Positions 1-10,544 of a DNA stretch of 64,000 bases are shown here, piece by piece. The DNA comes from Ailurus styani (taxonomy: Eukaryota > Chordata > Mammalia > Carnivora > Ailuridae). Location of the stretch: NCBI GenBank assembly GCA_002007465.1, contig LNAC01000377.1:458595-522594 (forward strand), read 5' to 3'. A program made the translations under genes and the position numbers. The stretch's first letter is position 1, and each line of letters starts with the position of its first letter. Below the pieces are notes generated by a model that had not been told where the DNA came from, ran no database searches, and saw only the letters and a program-made list of their open reading frames with translations.

Positions 1-597
1 CCCCTGCTCATCTCCTGCTCCTGCCGCTTCCTTGCTCTGCGCGTGGGCCATCCTGAGCTTTTTGTTCCCTGTATCTGTGACGGGGAAGACTCTCCTCTGC
101 CACTGGGACTTGTAGTGAGCTGTCGGGGCAAACTGTTCTCCGGAGGGGTGCGAGGATGGAAGTGTGCCCGTGTCAAGGGCGGCGTGCAGCAGGGGCTGGA
201 GAAGTACTCCCTGGGCCGCTGGGGAGGGGCCTCCAATAGGATGGCAGACTTGGCACAGGGAACTTTTGGGATCTTCTAGCCCAGGGTCTCTGTGACTCTG
301 TGTATCTGCTTCTTAGAAACCATATTTGGGTAAATGCCCTCTTTGTGAGCCCCTGTTGGGGGGGGGCAGGGCCAGGTGCTCCAGGAACATGGAACTTTCG
401 TTCATTCTTAACCCCAGCCCAAGCCTCTCTCAGTCCTCAGGGAGAAGATTGTGGGGGCAGAAGTTACGTACTCCCTGTGGAGGCGTCCTGTGCTTGTGGG
501 GCCCGATAGGTCTCCCTTGCAATGTGATTTAAGTAAGAGGACTGACGGCACAGGCGCGGGCTGTAGTCCGTGAGCTCTACCAGCAGACATCATGCCC
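1..597. other. Unique non-coding DNA
   Basis: No repeat, exon or RNA gene is recognised. The stretch is moderately GC-rich with scattered CpG and a G-run near 358-366. Open frames here are short (up to about 80 codons), overlap each other on both strands, and lack any recognisable protein motif, so they are treated as chance. Confidence 0.5.
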
Positions 598-700
598 TCA
601 CTGTAAAGATCGGTAAACTGAGGTGCAGAGAGAGGAAAGTTCTTGTCTAAAATCACAGAGTGAGCTGTGAGCAGCCCCAGAGCCAGAGCTCAGGTGACCT
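598..700 (-). mobile_element. MIR SINE fragment
   Basis: Reads as the reverse complement of the MIR core. A block like 'ggtaaactgaggtgcagaga' is followed by a decayed 'cttgtctaaaatcacagag', corresponding to the consensus stretch that forward copies show as 'cacacag..cttgg..cctcagtttcc'. It is a heavily decayed tRNA-derived SINE of early mammalian age, and only the central half survives. Confidence 0.7.
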
Positions 701-1249
701 GACGTCCCTCCAAGGTTCTCTCCCCCAAAATAACAGTCACCTAACCCTTGGCATCAAAACCCCTTGGAGGAGCAACTAAACCCCTACTGAAAATAACTCT
801 ACCACTTTAATCTTGTCATATGGAAACTATTGACCATGCCTGTTTTCCAAATCCCATTTAAATATATACAATTAGTATTATGCTCTCCTTAAATGATCCA
901 GCCTCCCAGATTTCTAGGAGGAATATAAACACTCTCCTATGAGTGACTTGCCCTACAGCGGACAACCTGAGAAAAGAACCGTGTGGCTCTGGCTGATTTT
1001 TGTCAGCTCAGCTTTGCTTTTCACTGGGGCTGTGCTCTCCTCCACTGTGTGTGATCTGGCTGGGGCTGCCAGTCAATCTCAGGACAGTACCTTCCCTGTG
1101 GCAACAGTGACTGGTCCCAGAGATGTGCATGTGACCCCTCAGGGCCAATCAGAGTGCTTCTCTGGGATTTATATACTAACACAGAAACTCCCTCTCTCTG
1201 CTGCAGTGTAAGCCTAGGACTTTCAACAGCTCTTTTCTTCACCTGCATA
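701..1249. other. Unique non-coding DNA
   Basis: AT-rich at first (780-930), then mixed composition. A plus-strand open frame of about 90 codons (939-1211) begins with ATG but shows no known domain. A hydrophobic run in its first third is the only noteworthy property, and no splice sites or codon bias support it. Treated as unannotated unique DNA. Confidence 0.45.
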
Positions 1250-1493
1250 AAGGAAACCCAACTGCAATGATAGATGGAAACACACCCAAGAGATGGAGAG
1301 AGAGAGAGAGCGAGCGAGAGAGAGAGAACCCTGATGACTTGGTTTAAGCCCTGGATTCAGCCACACTTGAAGCCACTACAGTCCCCTGAAGGTACCCAGT
1401 TCCATGGGTCAATTACTTCTGTTTAGTCTTTATTTTAGATTGAATTGGGATTCTTTTCCTCGCAAATTAAAGAGCCCTAAAACTAATACAAGG
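1250..1493 (+). mobile_element. LTR-like ancestral repeat (MLT/MER type, 3' end)
   Basis: The 3' end (about 1350-1493) resembles the end of an ancient mammalian interspersed LTR-like repeat: a 'ggattcagcc..' block, then 'attgggattc' and 'aagagccctaaaactaatac'. The upstream part contains a (GA)n tract at 1297-1327. It carries no coding capacity. The family name is uncertain, and the 5' boundary is set only by loss of recognisable similarity. Confidence 0.45.
1297..1327. repeat. (GA)n microsatellite
   Basis: Alternating GA, interrupted by two 'cgag' units, directly visible. It is probably length-polymorphic and sits inside the LTR-like repeat around it. Confidence 0.9.
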
Positions 1494-1835
1494 CCCTTTC
1501 TCATGTCAGCCTATTTATATCAGTCGGCACACACATAGGTCTCTGCTCTGAGCCACTGTGGATAGTGCTCACACACAGATGCTCTTGCTGCTAGGGACCT
1601 CCCCACTTCAGGACCCTGTGGCCCCCATGCCCCTGCTCTCCTGCACCATCTCTCAAGACCTTGGGGGTTTCTCCTTGTGGGCAGAGAAGAGCTGACCAGT
1701 GGAACTCCTATCTGGGCCCCATGGAGGTTAGGGGCTCTGACATCCTTTTGGGTTACAGGCAAAGTTGTCTCCAGGGGGACAAAGGAGCCTCACTCATTCA
1801 AGTCGTCTGATCTCATCGCTGTCCTGTTCTAACAA

Positions 1836-2196
1836 CTTCAGTGACTGCCCCAGAGGGGGAGGTCCAAACTCCTTAGCCTTATCCAGGACTCCTCACAGTC
1901 TGTCCTAGATTTTTCGCCCAATACCCTGTTACCTCAGGTCTTTGCTTGTACTTTTCCTCCTCCTTCCACCCGTGAGGGTCCTTCCTTCTTGTCTTTCCAG
2001 GCCCAGCTCAAGCACCACCTCTTGTAGGCAGCCTTTCTCATTCCCTGGTAATAATGAGACTTGTTCTGGGACCTCCTGTTGCATGTTATGTGTCTCTTTT
2101 TTGGAGCCCATCATATAGTCTGTCTTGTACTAAATATATTGTTTCTTTTGCCTGTTGTTTCCCCTTCCCCACCAGACCCCAGACTGGATAATTGTT
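1836..2196 (+). mobile_element. LINE-2 3' fragment (copy 1 of 3 in succession)
   Basis: Matches the L2 3' region as I know it: 'ggtccaaactccttagcc', then 'ggcccagctcaagcaccacct', then a 'ccccaccagacccc' block. These follow the consensus order (compensation-style 'aaactcctta', 'cccagctcaaatgtcacctcc', 'ccccactagactg'). It is non-coding and ancient, and is cut at its right by the SINE that follows. Confidence 0.7.
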
Positions 2197-2210
2197 AATT
2201 CAACCTTTAG

Positions 2211-2403
2211 GGCGCCTGGGTGGCTCAGTGGGTTAAAGCCTCTGCTTTCGGCTCAGGTCATGATCTCAGGGTCCTGGGATCGAGACCCGCATCGGGCTCT
2301 CTGCTCAGCAGGGAGCCTGCTTCCCCCTCTCTCTCTGCCTGTCTCTCTGCCTCCTTGTGATCTCTCTCCCTCTGTGAAATAAATAAAAAAAATCTTAAAA
2401 AAA
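2211..2403 (+). mobile_element. CAN SINE, musteloid-type, full length
   Basis: A tRNA-Lys-derived carnivore SINE with the standard head, the 'gggttaaagcctctgc' block, internal pol III box region around 'ggtcatgatctca' and 'gggatcgag', a CT-rich tract and a polyA tail. It is flanked by a perfect 14-bp target-site duplication, 'aattcaacctttag', at 2197-2210 and 2404-2417. This confirms insertion by LINE-1 machinery and a fairly recent age. It splits L2-derived sequence. Confidence 0.95.
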
Positions 2404-2417
2404 AATTCAACCTTTAG

Positions 2418-2740
2418 GTCTCAACTCAAAAGTCACTTACTCAGAGAAGTCTTCCTTGACTGCTCCTCCCTGACAGAGTCTACTCCTCTTGTTTTCTTGT
2501 CCTCATGGTGCTCCAAAGTCATCTTCAGCAGCACCTATCAGAGATTACAATAAAGTACTTATGACTGTAATTATTTGATAAATATCTATATCCCCCTATT
2601 AGAATATATGCTTCTATGACAGCTGAGACTTTGTTTTGTAGCTAGAATGGTACCTGGAATATCAACCCATATTAGTGGAATTAGTGCTAGTAGAATCAAT
2701 GACTGAACAGGTGAATGAATGGATGAATGGATGTCTTCCT
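2418..2740 (+). mobile_element. LINE-2 3' end (copy 2)
   Basis: Begins with 'ggtctcaactcaaaagtcac', passes 'agaagtcttccttgact', and ends in the L2 terminal motif region and 'gaatgaatggatgaatgg'. This is the usual order of an L2 3' UTR. It lies directly beyond the SINE that interrupts this L2 cluster. Confidence 0.7.
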
Positions 2741-2744
2741 TAGC

Positions 2745-2855
2745 CCCTTACAACTGGAAGCTCACTGGGATGGGAGACTATGTCAGCAATCTTTACATCC
2801 CTCATAGTTCCTAGCATGCGGTCTACAATAAGTGGTAAGTGAATGTGAATTTAAC
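2745..2855 (+). mobile_element. LINE-2 3' end (copy 3, partial)
   Basis: A shorter third match: 'actggaagctcactgggatggg', 'catccctcatagttcctagc', then 'aagtggtaagtgaatg', which follows the terminal L2 pattern 'gtgagctcc..agggac..tatcccagcacctagc..'. It is strongly decayed. Confidence 0.5.
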
Positions 2856-3674
2856 CATCAGCAGGTGTCTATTTTATGGGAATTCCTGGACTCTACCAAT
2901 GGTGCTATAACATGAACCAGGAACCTAGGGTCTTAGTCTAAGCTGGGCCAACAACTGAAAAAATTTAACAACCATAAAGAACATTTCCCTAGTTCAGGCA
3001 CACTAAGGCTGCAGAAATGACTTGAAACAAGCTCCCCTGCCCGTGGGGAGCATATAGCACAGTTGTCCTGAGTGAGCTGTTCTGACCCATCTCCTCTCCA
3101 ATGGAGTATGACATTGTTCTCAAGTTTTATTGCTACAAGATGGGCTTACTCAACTCCTCAGTAAACAGCATTACACAAACGCCATGCACACACATGCTAA
3201 TCCAGAGTGGACAATAAACCTAGGCCTGTTAGAGTGTTTGATGGGATGGTCACTGGAAAGCAAGCCAGGAGCCAGCTTTAAAAACAATATTTATTTATTA
3301 CAATTGGCAGAGCAATGGAGAAAATTGCCACTTAGATAGGATTTTACATTTTGCAAAGCGTTTTGTAATCAGCACAATTTTTCCCAACAATTCATGAGGA
3401 CTAGTTGTTTTTGCCGTTCCTGTGTGCAGGCAAGAAAGTAGTGTAGGAAAATGAAGGAAAATGCCATGCTTCTCCTTTACCAAGCACATGTTAAAGGGAG
3501 AACCCTGGTTGTACACAAGACCTACATAAGATTCTGGGCTTTGGCTCACTGCTGGTTCCTCTAGGGGTATATGTCCTTTGTCTCAGTGAAAGAAAAATAA
3601 AACAATATATTTTCTTACATTGCCTCCACCTATCAGTCTGTTTAGTCATCTCTCTTTTAAAATGTCATGCAAGT
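2856..3674. other. Mostly unique DNA with a faint MIR-like patch
   Basis: AT-rich unique sequence. Around 3340-3420 the pattern 'caaagcgttttgtaatcagc' and 'ccaacaattcatgagg' faintly resembles the reverse MIR segment 'aagcgctttacaa..cacaacaaccctatgagg', but is too decayed to call separately. No exon is seen. Confidence 0.4.
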
Positions 3675-4095
3675 TGTATCAGTCAGGATAGGTTAGGTAA
3701 TGCTGCTGTAACAAAAAATTTCAGTGCCTTAAAACAATAAAATTTTATTTCTACCTCAAGCCATCTATTCATTGTGGGTCAGTGGGAGTGGAGGGAAGGA
3801 GAAAGGGGGAGGAGTGGGGAGGCTCTGCTCATTGCAGACATTCAGAGCAGATGGAATACCTTTCACCTGAAACATCATTGGTTAATGTGCTAGAGGAAAA
3901 AGAGAGTTCTGGAGACTCTTGCATTAGTAGTAGTTCAATACCCTGGTGTAGAAGTGACACAAAGCATTTCAGGACTCACACATGGGCTGAAACCAGTCAC
4001 ACAGCCCCTTCAAACCATGAGGTACCAAAGAAGTACAGTGTTACTTTGTGTCCAGAAAGTGGAAAGACTGGGAGCAAATGCTCTAAAAACTGCAA
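3675..4095 (-). mobile_element. MLT1-like LTR, minus orientation
   Basis: Opens with 'gtatcagtcaggataggtta' and 'aatgctgctgtaacaaa', the reverse complement of the 3' end that MLT-type LTRs show in forward orientation ('tttgttactgcagcataacctagcctatcctgactgatac'). The order 'ccttaaaacaataaa', 'tttatttct', 'gtgctagaggaaaaagagag', 'gaagtgacac' follows the remembered family order. The same 3' block recurs, forward, near 11.5 kb and 18.7 kb. It is a solo, non-coding remnant. Family name moderately sure. Confidence 0.6.
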
Positions 4096-4324
4096 TGCGA
4101 ATTAAATTTCATCCCATGACAAGAAGAAAAAGGAGAGCCAGATTATTGAGTTTGTTCTTAAGTCTGGAAAAATACCAACCCTGTGAGTAGAAGGGACTTT
4201 TGCATCTGATTATTTGTGGTTTTGTTTTTTTTTTTTTAGGAAGGCAAAAACCACTGACACCTGTGCAAAGACGGACTTTTACCAAAATCAAGAGGTTCTG
4301 AAGATGCATTAAAGGGAACACGTC

Positions 4325-5757
4325 TAGCTAATGCAATAAGACAAGAAAAATAAATAAAAGGCATATGGATTACAAAGAAAGAACTAAATTTGTCTCTATT
4401 TGCCAATGACATGCCTGTGTATATAGGAGATTCTAAGGAATCTACAAAGAAAAAAATTACTAAAACTAATAAGTGAAGTTAAGATATCATAGTATATAAA
4501 ACTAATATAAAAATCAACTGCACATCTGTATATTAGAAATGAATTAGAAAATTATATTAAAAATAAATACCATCTATAGCAGCATTCAAAAGCATCAAAC
4601 AATTTAACAAAAGATATGAATTTTTTCTACCCTGAAACTATAAAACAATACCAAAGGAATCTAAAAGACCTAAATAAAATGTGTTAATAAAAAACTGAAT
4701 GAAAAAATCATGGATTGGAAGACTCAATGTTAGTATAATGTCAACTCCTCAAACTGATGTAAGGATCCACTGTAATCAGATAATAACAGCAAGATGATTT
4801 TAAAATTTATCTGGAAAGGCAAAGGACCAATAACAGAAAAAAACAATCATGAAAGTGAATTACAAAATGAGAAGACTTAACCTACCAGATTTTAAGATTT
4901 ACTATAAAGCTATAAAAATCAAAATTGCATGCTTTTGGTGAAAGGATAGACAGATAAATCCATGGAACAGAAGATTCAGAGATAGGTCCACACATATATT
5001 GTCACTTGATTTTTAACAAAGATGCCAAAGCAATAAAATGGGGAAAGGAAAAAGTCACTGACAAATGGTGCAGAAACAAATGAATATCCACATGAAAAAC
5101 AAACAATCTTGACCCTGTGTCACACTTTACACAAAATACATTTAAGATGGACTATAGACCTAAAAGTAAAAGTGCAAAGAGAAAACACAGGAGAATATCT
5201 TTATGAACTCAAGTTTTTTTTTTAAAGGAAACAGAGTATAAATCATAGGGGGAAAAATGAGAAAATGGACTTGATCAAAATTAAAACATCTGCTCATCAA
5301 AAAAACACCATCCAGAAAATAAATAGGGAAGCCATAAAATGAGAGAAGATATATTTATCACAACATATTTATCTGACCAAAGATTTGTGCCCACAATACA
5401 TAAAACCCTGCAACTCAATAATAAAGACAAGCAGCACATTTTTTTTAAAAAATGGGCAAAAGATTTAAATGGGCACTTGACAAAAGAAGGTATACAGATG
5501 GCTAATAACTACATGAAAAAACTTTTGACGCCATCAGTCATCAGGAACACACAAATCACAACTGCAGTGAGATATCACTGCGTACCTAGAACGGCTGAGG
5601 GTAAAGGCTGACAACACCAGGCGTCAGAGAGCATATGCAGCAGCCATAACACGCACACACTCAGTCTGGAGTGTAATGTGGTACAACTACTTCTGAAACG
5701 TGTTCTCTGATTTCTTGAAAAGCTAAACATGTATTTATCCAATGACCCAGCAAGAGC
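4325..5757 (+). mobile_element. LINE-1 ORF2 3' half, decayed
   Basis: DNA-level match to the reverse-transcriptase/C-terminal half of mammalian L1 ORF2. It starts at 'agctaatgcaataagacaag' and passes the region coding the reverse-transcriptase catalytic motif ('tatttgccaatgacatg', which still reads F-A-N-D rather than F-A-D-D). It then passes 'ggattggaagactcaatg', 'gggcaaaagatttaaatggg' and ends near 'aatgacccagcaag'. An intact frame of 90 codons survives at 5339-5611, but stops and indels occur elsewhere. It is inactive, 5'- and 3'-truncated, and of older L1M type. Confidence 0.9.
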
Positions 5758-6029
5758 TGATTACAAATTTCTGATTATCACAGGGAAAGGTGGTCAGAGT
5801 TCTTCTGGGTGGCCCCAAAGGGTCAGGCTAAGAGCAATGGAAAGAAGAACCCACCCCCCCAAGTGGTAGGTTCCAGTTCCCTGAGAGGAGAAAATGTTCT
5901 AAGCGCAGCCACTCCTTCCTCAGAGCTCCACCAGAGTCCAGTACAGGAGAAAGGACTGATCATGCCCCCCACATTCCACAGCCCAGGAGACGAGCCTGGG
6001 AGAGGTCTCATGACTCTGGGAGGAGGGTA
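5758..6029. other. Unique non-coding DNA
   Basis: No repeat recognised. A short C-run lies near 5854-5860. The opposing open frames here (about 60-70 codons) are not supported by any motif. Confidence 0.4.
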
Positions 6030-6270
6030 AATGCAGAGACTTGAGTCACACAGACCTTGGTGAGTATCTCCAGCAATAAATGAGCTGGGTGACTTTGGGT
6101 TAGTGAAACTCTCTGGTCTTTAGTTTTCTCATCTGTAAAATGGGGAATGATAATAATAATAGTTATCTCGTCAGACTGATTTGAGGACTGACTGAAACGA
6201 TGCACGTGAAACAGCATGGCATCTGGCACACAGTAAGTGCTCAGTAAATAGTGGTTATTACTGTTCATGC
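6030..6270 (+). mobile_element. MIR SINE, near full length
   Basis: Forward MIR: 'gagctgggtgactttgggttagtgaaactctctgg', 'ttctcatctgtaaaatgggg', an 'ataataataata' stretch, 'tggcacacagtaagtgctca' and the 'gtaaatagtggttatta' tail. All landmarks appear in consensus order, so this is one of the best-preserved MIRs in the window. Confidence 0.9.
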
Positions 6271-6899
6271 CAGAGATCCGACTGGCATGGCACCCGGGAC
6301 CAGGGACTGGACGCAGCTTGGAGTTCACATCCTATAACACGGAAAACATCTGGATCTTGTGCCATGTTTGTCACACCAAGGAGGACTGCAGGCCTAATTA
6401 AAACTGCTACTCTGTTTGCATTATCAAATGTCAGGGGTTTTTTTTCTACCCACAGAGCAAAGATTTTTCTTATCAAAAATCTATTCACTAAAATGCTAAT
6501 GATCGTCAGTGATTAGAAACTGCTGCTCAGATTTTGAAAGTTCCCAGTGGGCCTCTCAGACATGGCTTGTAACTTGTCAGTTGAAGAAATGTTCTCAACA
6601 AATCAAACTTTGCTGTATATGTTATAAAAAATTTTTTTCATTTCCTTAACGCTTCACTGTGTGGGTCCAGGAGGGACTTTTGAGTTAAGTGACAGAGACC
6701 ACATTATTAGTTGTGGAGTCAGTTCTAATAGAAGTCTCTCAAGGCAAGATATTCTCAGGCCCCAAAACTGCTAACAAAAGTCTGTCAAGCTTATCTTAAT
6801 TTCAATAAGCATTTAGTTTGCCAAAGAGCAGCACATGCGCAATGTGTTTCTATTATCCTCTTTCTGTCCTTCCTCTCTGCTTTCTTTTTCCTCTTTCCT

Positions 6900-6900
<1 letters not shown>
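6271..6900. other. Unique AT-leaning DNA
   Basis: No recognised repeat or gene. Runs of T (6437-6445 and 6632-6638) are simple homopolymers. Confidence 0.4.

Positions 6901-6954
<54 letters not shown>
6901..6954. repeat. (GA)n microsatellite
   Basis: About 27 uninterrupted GA units, directly visible. Translation of this tract accounts for the Arg-Glu/Ser-Leu repeat seen in open frames on both strands. Uninterrupted length suggests it is polymorphic in the population. Confidence 0.97.
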
Positions 6955-6957
<3 letters not shown>

Positions 6958-7325
6958 CGACAAGGCTGTGTGCCTCAACCTGCAACCAAGGTTCTCAACG
7001 CCATCAGCCGTCCTCTTTGGTCAGACCACGGTAGCTGGGGCCTCTTGGACTGTGTCTACACAGCCCCAGAAGAAGCAGACAGGCCAATGCTGGACTGGGT
7101 CCATTCCTTCTGGGCTCTCGTCTGCCCTGCCACATGCGGGGAGTCAGAAACTAGGGGCCTTGATTCTCACAGTACCCCCAGCTGCTCACCTAGGCTCTTG
7201 GCCTCTCTCGGTTTCAGGTAGTTTCCAGGATATACATGACCAGACTGTGGCAGAACAGTCACTGTGCAGACGATCAGAGATTCAGTGCTGATTTATACAA
7301 GCAAGAGCCAGCCCACCTGGAGGAC
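6955..7325. other. Unique non-coding DNA
   Basis: Mixed composition, no recognised repeat. The open frame spanning 6818-7291 is created partly by the (GA)n tract and is not taken as a gene. Confidence 0.4.
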
Positions 7326-7415
7326 TGAATCAGACCCTCTAGGGTGGAGCCCAGCCATCTGTGTCTTAAGCTCTCCAGGAGCCTTCTGGTACATGCTCAA
7401 GCTTGAGGACTCTGG
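7326..7415 (+). mobile_element. MER5/MER20-type hAT-Charlie fragment
   Basis: The block 'actgaatcagaccctctagg', 'ggagcccagccatctgtgt', 'aagctctccagg', 'cttgaggactctgg' follows the second half of a short non-autonomous hAT-Charlie element (compare 'gaatcagaatctctggggg..ctccaggtgattct..tttgagaacca'). No intact terminal inverted repeat remains. The exact subfamily is uncertain. Confidence 0.65.
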
Positions 7416-7564
7416 ATATAGAATGACAAGGTAGCGGGGGACCTCTTGACTGAGGGTGGTCCAGAAGGCTAGCCCGAGGAAGTGATGCTCAAGGCTGAGA
7501 CCTCAGGAACAAGAAGGATCTATGTGAGGGGCCTGAGGAAAAGCACCCCTGGTGGTCTGGACTG

Positions 7565-7700
7565 GGGTCTCAGTTCTCTTATCTGTGAAACAGGTGTGAC
7601 AACAGTTCTACCACCATAAAGTTGTGACGAGGATTCAGTAGGCAAAGGGCTTAGCCTAGACTTTGCCAAAATGTAAAGTCGCCATCAATGATTATCTATA
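7565..7700 (+). mobile_element. MIR SINE 3' half
   Basis: 'ctcagttctcttatctgtgaaacagg', then 'agttgtgacgaggattcag', then 'gggcttagcctag': the forward MIR order from the conserved core to the 3' end. Confidence 0.75.
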
Positions 7701-8529
7701 CTGTTGAAAGCATGATATCAACAAGTCCCAGCCTGTGGGCTTCCAACACTGAGAAGGTGGCAAGGAGGCTTCTTGGGAAGCCCTCAGGCCAGCCCAGGTG
7801 CCACCCCCAGGGGTCTGCTCTGTAGTGTCAACAGAGTCAGGGCCACAAGTGGGAGACACAAAGCTTACAGCAGTCTGCATTCCAGGGAATGAGGGGGTAG
7901 CTTCTGCCTAGCACACACCCTCCCTCCAGGTGCACTTTTTTCTATTTGCAAGAAATCCGAAGTAGCAGGCCTTCTGTGCACTTAAGCAGCACAGACCCTA
8001 GATCTTCACAACAAAATGAGGTGGGACACTTAGTAGAAATCAGAGAAGTTCCACTGTCTAGTCAGTCGCTGTACCACTAATCTCAGCTGAGAGTCTACTA
8101 GGTGCATGGCTGCTAACCTCAGGAGGCTCAGGACCACACTGGTGACTATAAGACACATAAGCAGCTAGTGGCTTGAAATACCAGGTAAAAAATGCTTTTA
8201 GGGATATGTTGGGCATTCAGGAGATAGGGAGATTGATTTCTGCTGGGGGGCTGGGCACACCTTCCGGGTTGTACCTTCCCTTGGGGACATCCATCATTTC
8301 TTGCAGGAGCTTCCAAGTCAAAAGAGCTTATTATTCCCTCCTGTACCACCTTGCTCTTGGGACTGTAAATCAAAAATTCTAGTTCATAGAAATCCTTGAT
8401 TCCTGAGCAGAGGAGCAAATGACTCACAGTTGGTTTAATCTCCCTGACAGCCCTTTCGAAGGGGAAGAAGATGTTTGAGAGCCAGCCCCACGGTGATTAA
8501 GAACTGGGAGGTCCTTGGGGGATATCTAG
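7701..8529. other. Unique DNA with faint old-repeat signal
   Basis: No clear gene. Around 7975-8165 there are weak MIR/L2-like phrases ('cacaacaaaatgaggtggg', 'tgactataagacac') but not enough to place boundaries. The rest is unique. Confidence 0.35.
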
Positions 8530-8630
8530 ACCAATTCTCCCACTGCAGAGATGAAGAACTGAGACCACGGAAGGAGGTAAGGATCTTGCCAAAGCCATGC
8601 ACTGGGCAGTGCTGGGACTGGAATCGTGGC
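8530..8630 (-). mobile_element. MIR3-like fragment
   Basis: 'cactgcagagatgaagaactgaga', 'cttgccaaagccatgcac' and 'gggactggaatc' run in the order of reverse-orientation MIR/MIR3 ('acagatgaggaaactgag..cttgcccaaggtcacac..ggactagaacc'). Confidence 0.6.
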
Positions 8631-9639
8631 CCTGTGCCCCACCCTGCACCCCCACGGGGATAAGGTCTGGGGAGGGAGGAGGTTTGCTTGCAGACACTGG
8701 TCGGGACTTACTACCAGGAGCTCCTGAGACCCCTGAGCAAAAAGACCTCTTTTTGCTCCTCGATTACAATCAATTTCTTGTCCTTATATCCAGATAGAAT
8801 TTACGCCCCTCTACCCCCCCACCCGCGCCTGGAACTGCCTCCTGCTCCAGGGCACCTAGACAAAATGCCAGATAGGGAGGCCCGGGCCACATTCTGTCCA
8901 TACAATTCCTCCTGCATTTGCCCTGTTGCATCACCTCTGACCAGTTCCTTCTCACTGCCCTGGGTCTTGGCCCCCAGGGGGTGGGCCATTTTGTCGGATC
9001 ACTGAAATTTCTGCAGAGAGCTTGACTGCTCCTTCCAGACTCCCAAGCTTACCTGACCCATGTTCCTGTCAGGTCTCCCCCACCCACACCTCCTGCTCAC
9101 CAGGGAGCTCCTTGGCCTTGGCCTGGCTCTTCCTGTCCAACCAAGGAGTGATCCCCATCCCCAAGCTTCTCGTCCTCTAATGGCTTCTCTAAGAAAGATA
9201 GGAACCTATGAACCCTACAGACCACCAGGCAAAACTTCCAAATTCAGCACTGCTTTAAAAGTTGGGTAGATTAATAAAGCTAGAAAAGAAAAACACAAAA
9301 ATGCAGGTTTGACTGATGAAAATGATACTACGTAGAGTCAATGAAGTGAACTTGGGTTAATTGATCATCCAGGTAACAACAATTATTTGCATCATTACCA
9401 TGTGTCAGAGTAGCTTTGCAATGAGTTAAATTTGATGATACTACCGAGCTCTGGAAAAGTATCCTGGGCCTTCATATTTTCTACTCGTGTAGCTTTGTCA
9501 TCTGCTCCCAATTTTAAGTAGGAAGAGGATATATTAGTTTTAAAACTTTCTGCCATATTCAGATGTCATGACAGTTGTCACATTAATAAATCGTTATGTC
9601 AAAGGATCACAGGAGCCATGTGAGTCAACCTAGAGCCTG
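8631..9639. other. Unique DNA
   Basis: GC-rich on the left (to about 9180), AT-rich on the right. No exon or repeat recognised. A 12-base imperfect palindrome, 'tgacagttgtca', lies at 9569-9580 just upstream of a TTAATAAA stretch and is described in the findings. Confidence 0.4.
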
Positions 9640-9900
9640 AGGAAGGAATTTCACTCATGTCTTTCTGGGAAGAGGTCATCATCCAGTCCATTGAGGACTT
9701 CTGGCAATGGGGAGCTTACTACCTACCAGCAACTCTGTTTGATCTTTGAGCAACGCTAATTGAGGACAGCTCTTTCTTAGGTGACATCTGCCTCTTTGGG
9801 GCTTCCACCACTGGCCCTGGTTCTGCTGTTCTAGAAGTCAGTGAAAAGCCTTCCGGTCATCATTTTCCACATGACAGTCCCCACAGTAGTTTAAGACACA
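9640..9900. mobile_element. Ancient CR1/L3-like repeat, unresolved
   Basis: The phrase order 'gtcatcatccagtccattg', 'ggggagcttactacctacca', 'gaggacagctctttcttagg', 'ccactggccctggttctg' and 'cacatgacagtcccc' resembles an old amniote repeat with a CR1/L3-like 3' end. The match is by phrase order only. Orientation and family are uncertain. Confidence 0.45.
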
Positions 9901-9914
9901 GATTACTAGATCCC

Positions 9915-10146
9915 AAGAGGCAGTGTGATGTAGTGGTTAAGAGACTAACTATTTGGGTTCAGGTGCTGGTTCTACCCCGCATTGGCTCTGTTTACATTTA
10001 GAGAGTTACGCCGTCTCGGTCTACCTCAGTTCCCACAGCTGTAAAATGGCAATAATAATGCCTGTTGCATAGATTATTGAGACAATCATTAGGCGAATAC
10101 ATGAGAGGCACTTAGGATGGTGCCTGGCACATAATGGGCTCTACAG
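9915..10146 (+). mobile_element. MIR SINE, near full length
   Basis: Forward MIR from its tRNA-like head ('agtgtgatgtagtggttaag') through 'tgggttcaggtgctgg', the core 'ctcagttcccacagctgtaaaatgg', 'ataataatgcctg' and 'ggtgcctggcacataatggg'. Both ends are present, which is uncommon for this family. Confidence 0.9.
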
Positions 10147-10294
10147 GCATGCCAGCTCCATTATTTTTCCTGGTCTCACAGGCCAAATGCTCTCCACTGA
10201 TTTGCCACTTTCCCCATAAAGATTACTTAAGAATCCTTCATATGGAAACGACTTGGGAGTCCCACGAGTTTCTTAGGTTGTGTACCAGAAAGAC

Positions 10295-10392
10295 TATAGG
10301 GTTGCTGGGCAAATTAAATGGGTTACTTCAAATGAAGTGCAGAGTACGGTTGCTCAGCACCTAGCCCCAATAAATATTTGCAATTACGGTTG
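10295..10392 (+). mobile_element. MIR 3' end, partial
   Basis: 'gttgctgggcaaattaaatggg', 'gctcagcacctagccc' and 'aataaatatttgcaattacgg' match the 3' part of forward MIR. It lies 150 bases after a nearly complete MIR and is a separate insertion or a duplicated tail. Confidence 0.5.
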
Positions 10393-10544
10393 TTGGTGCT
10401 CATTCAACTATTCTAGAATAGAGTAGAGAGATTGTTGGAGGACACACATGTCTCAAATCTAACTGACTTTTGAATAACTTAAATGTGTACCTAAGTGAAA
10501 TGTCTTAAGTAAAGATTAGGCATGTGTGCAGAAAACTGCTCTAA

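Noticed and set aside
4325..5757. LINE-1 ORF2 as an intact gene
   Set aside because: Frame is broken by stops and indels and both ends are missing. Only a 90-codon piece remains open, so it is a fossil.
6818..7291. 157-codon frame with an Arg-Glu repeat
   Set aside because: The repeat is the translation of the (GA)n microsatellite and the rest has no recognisable protein.
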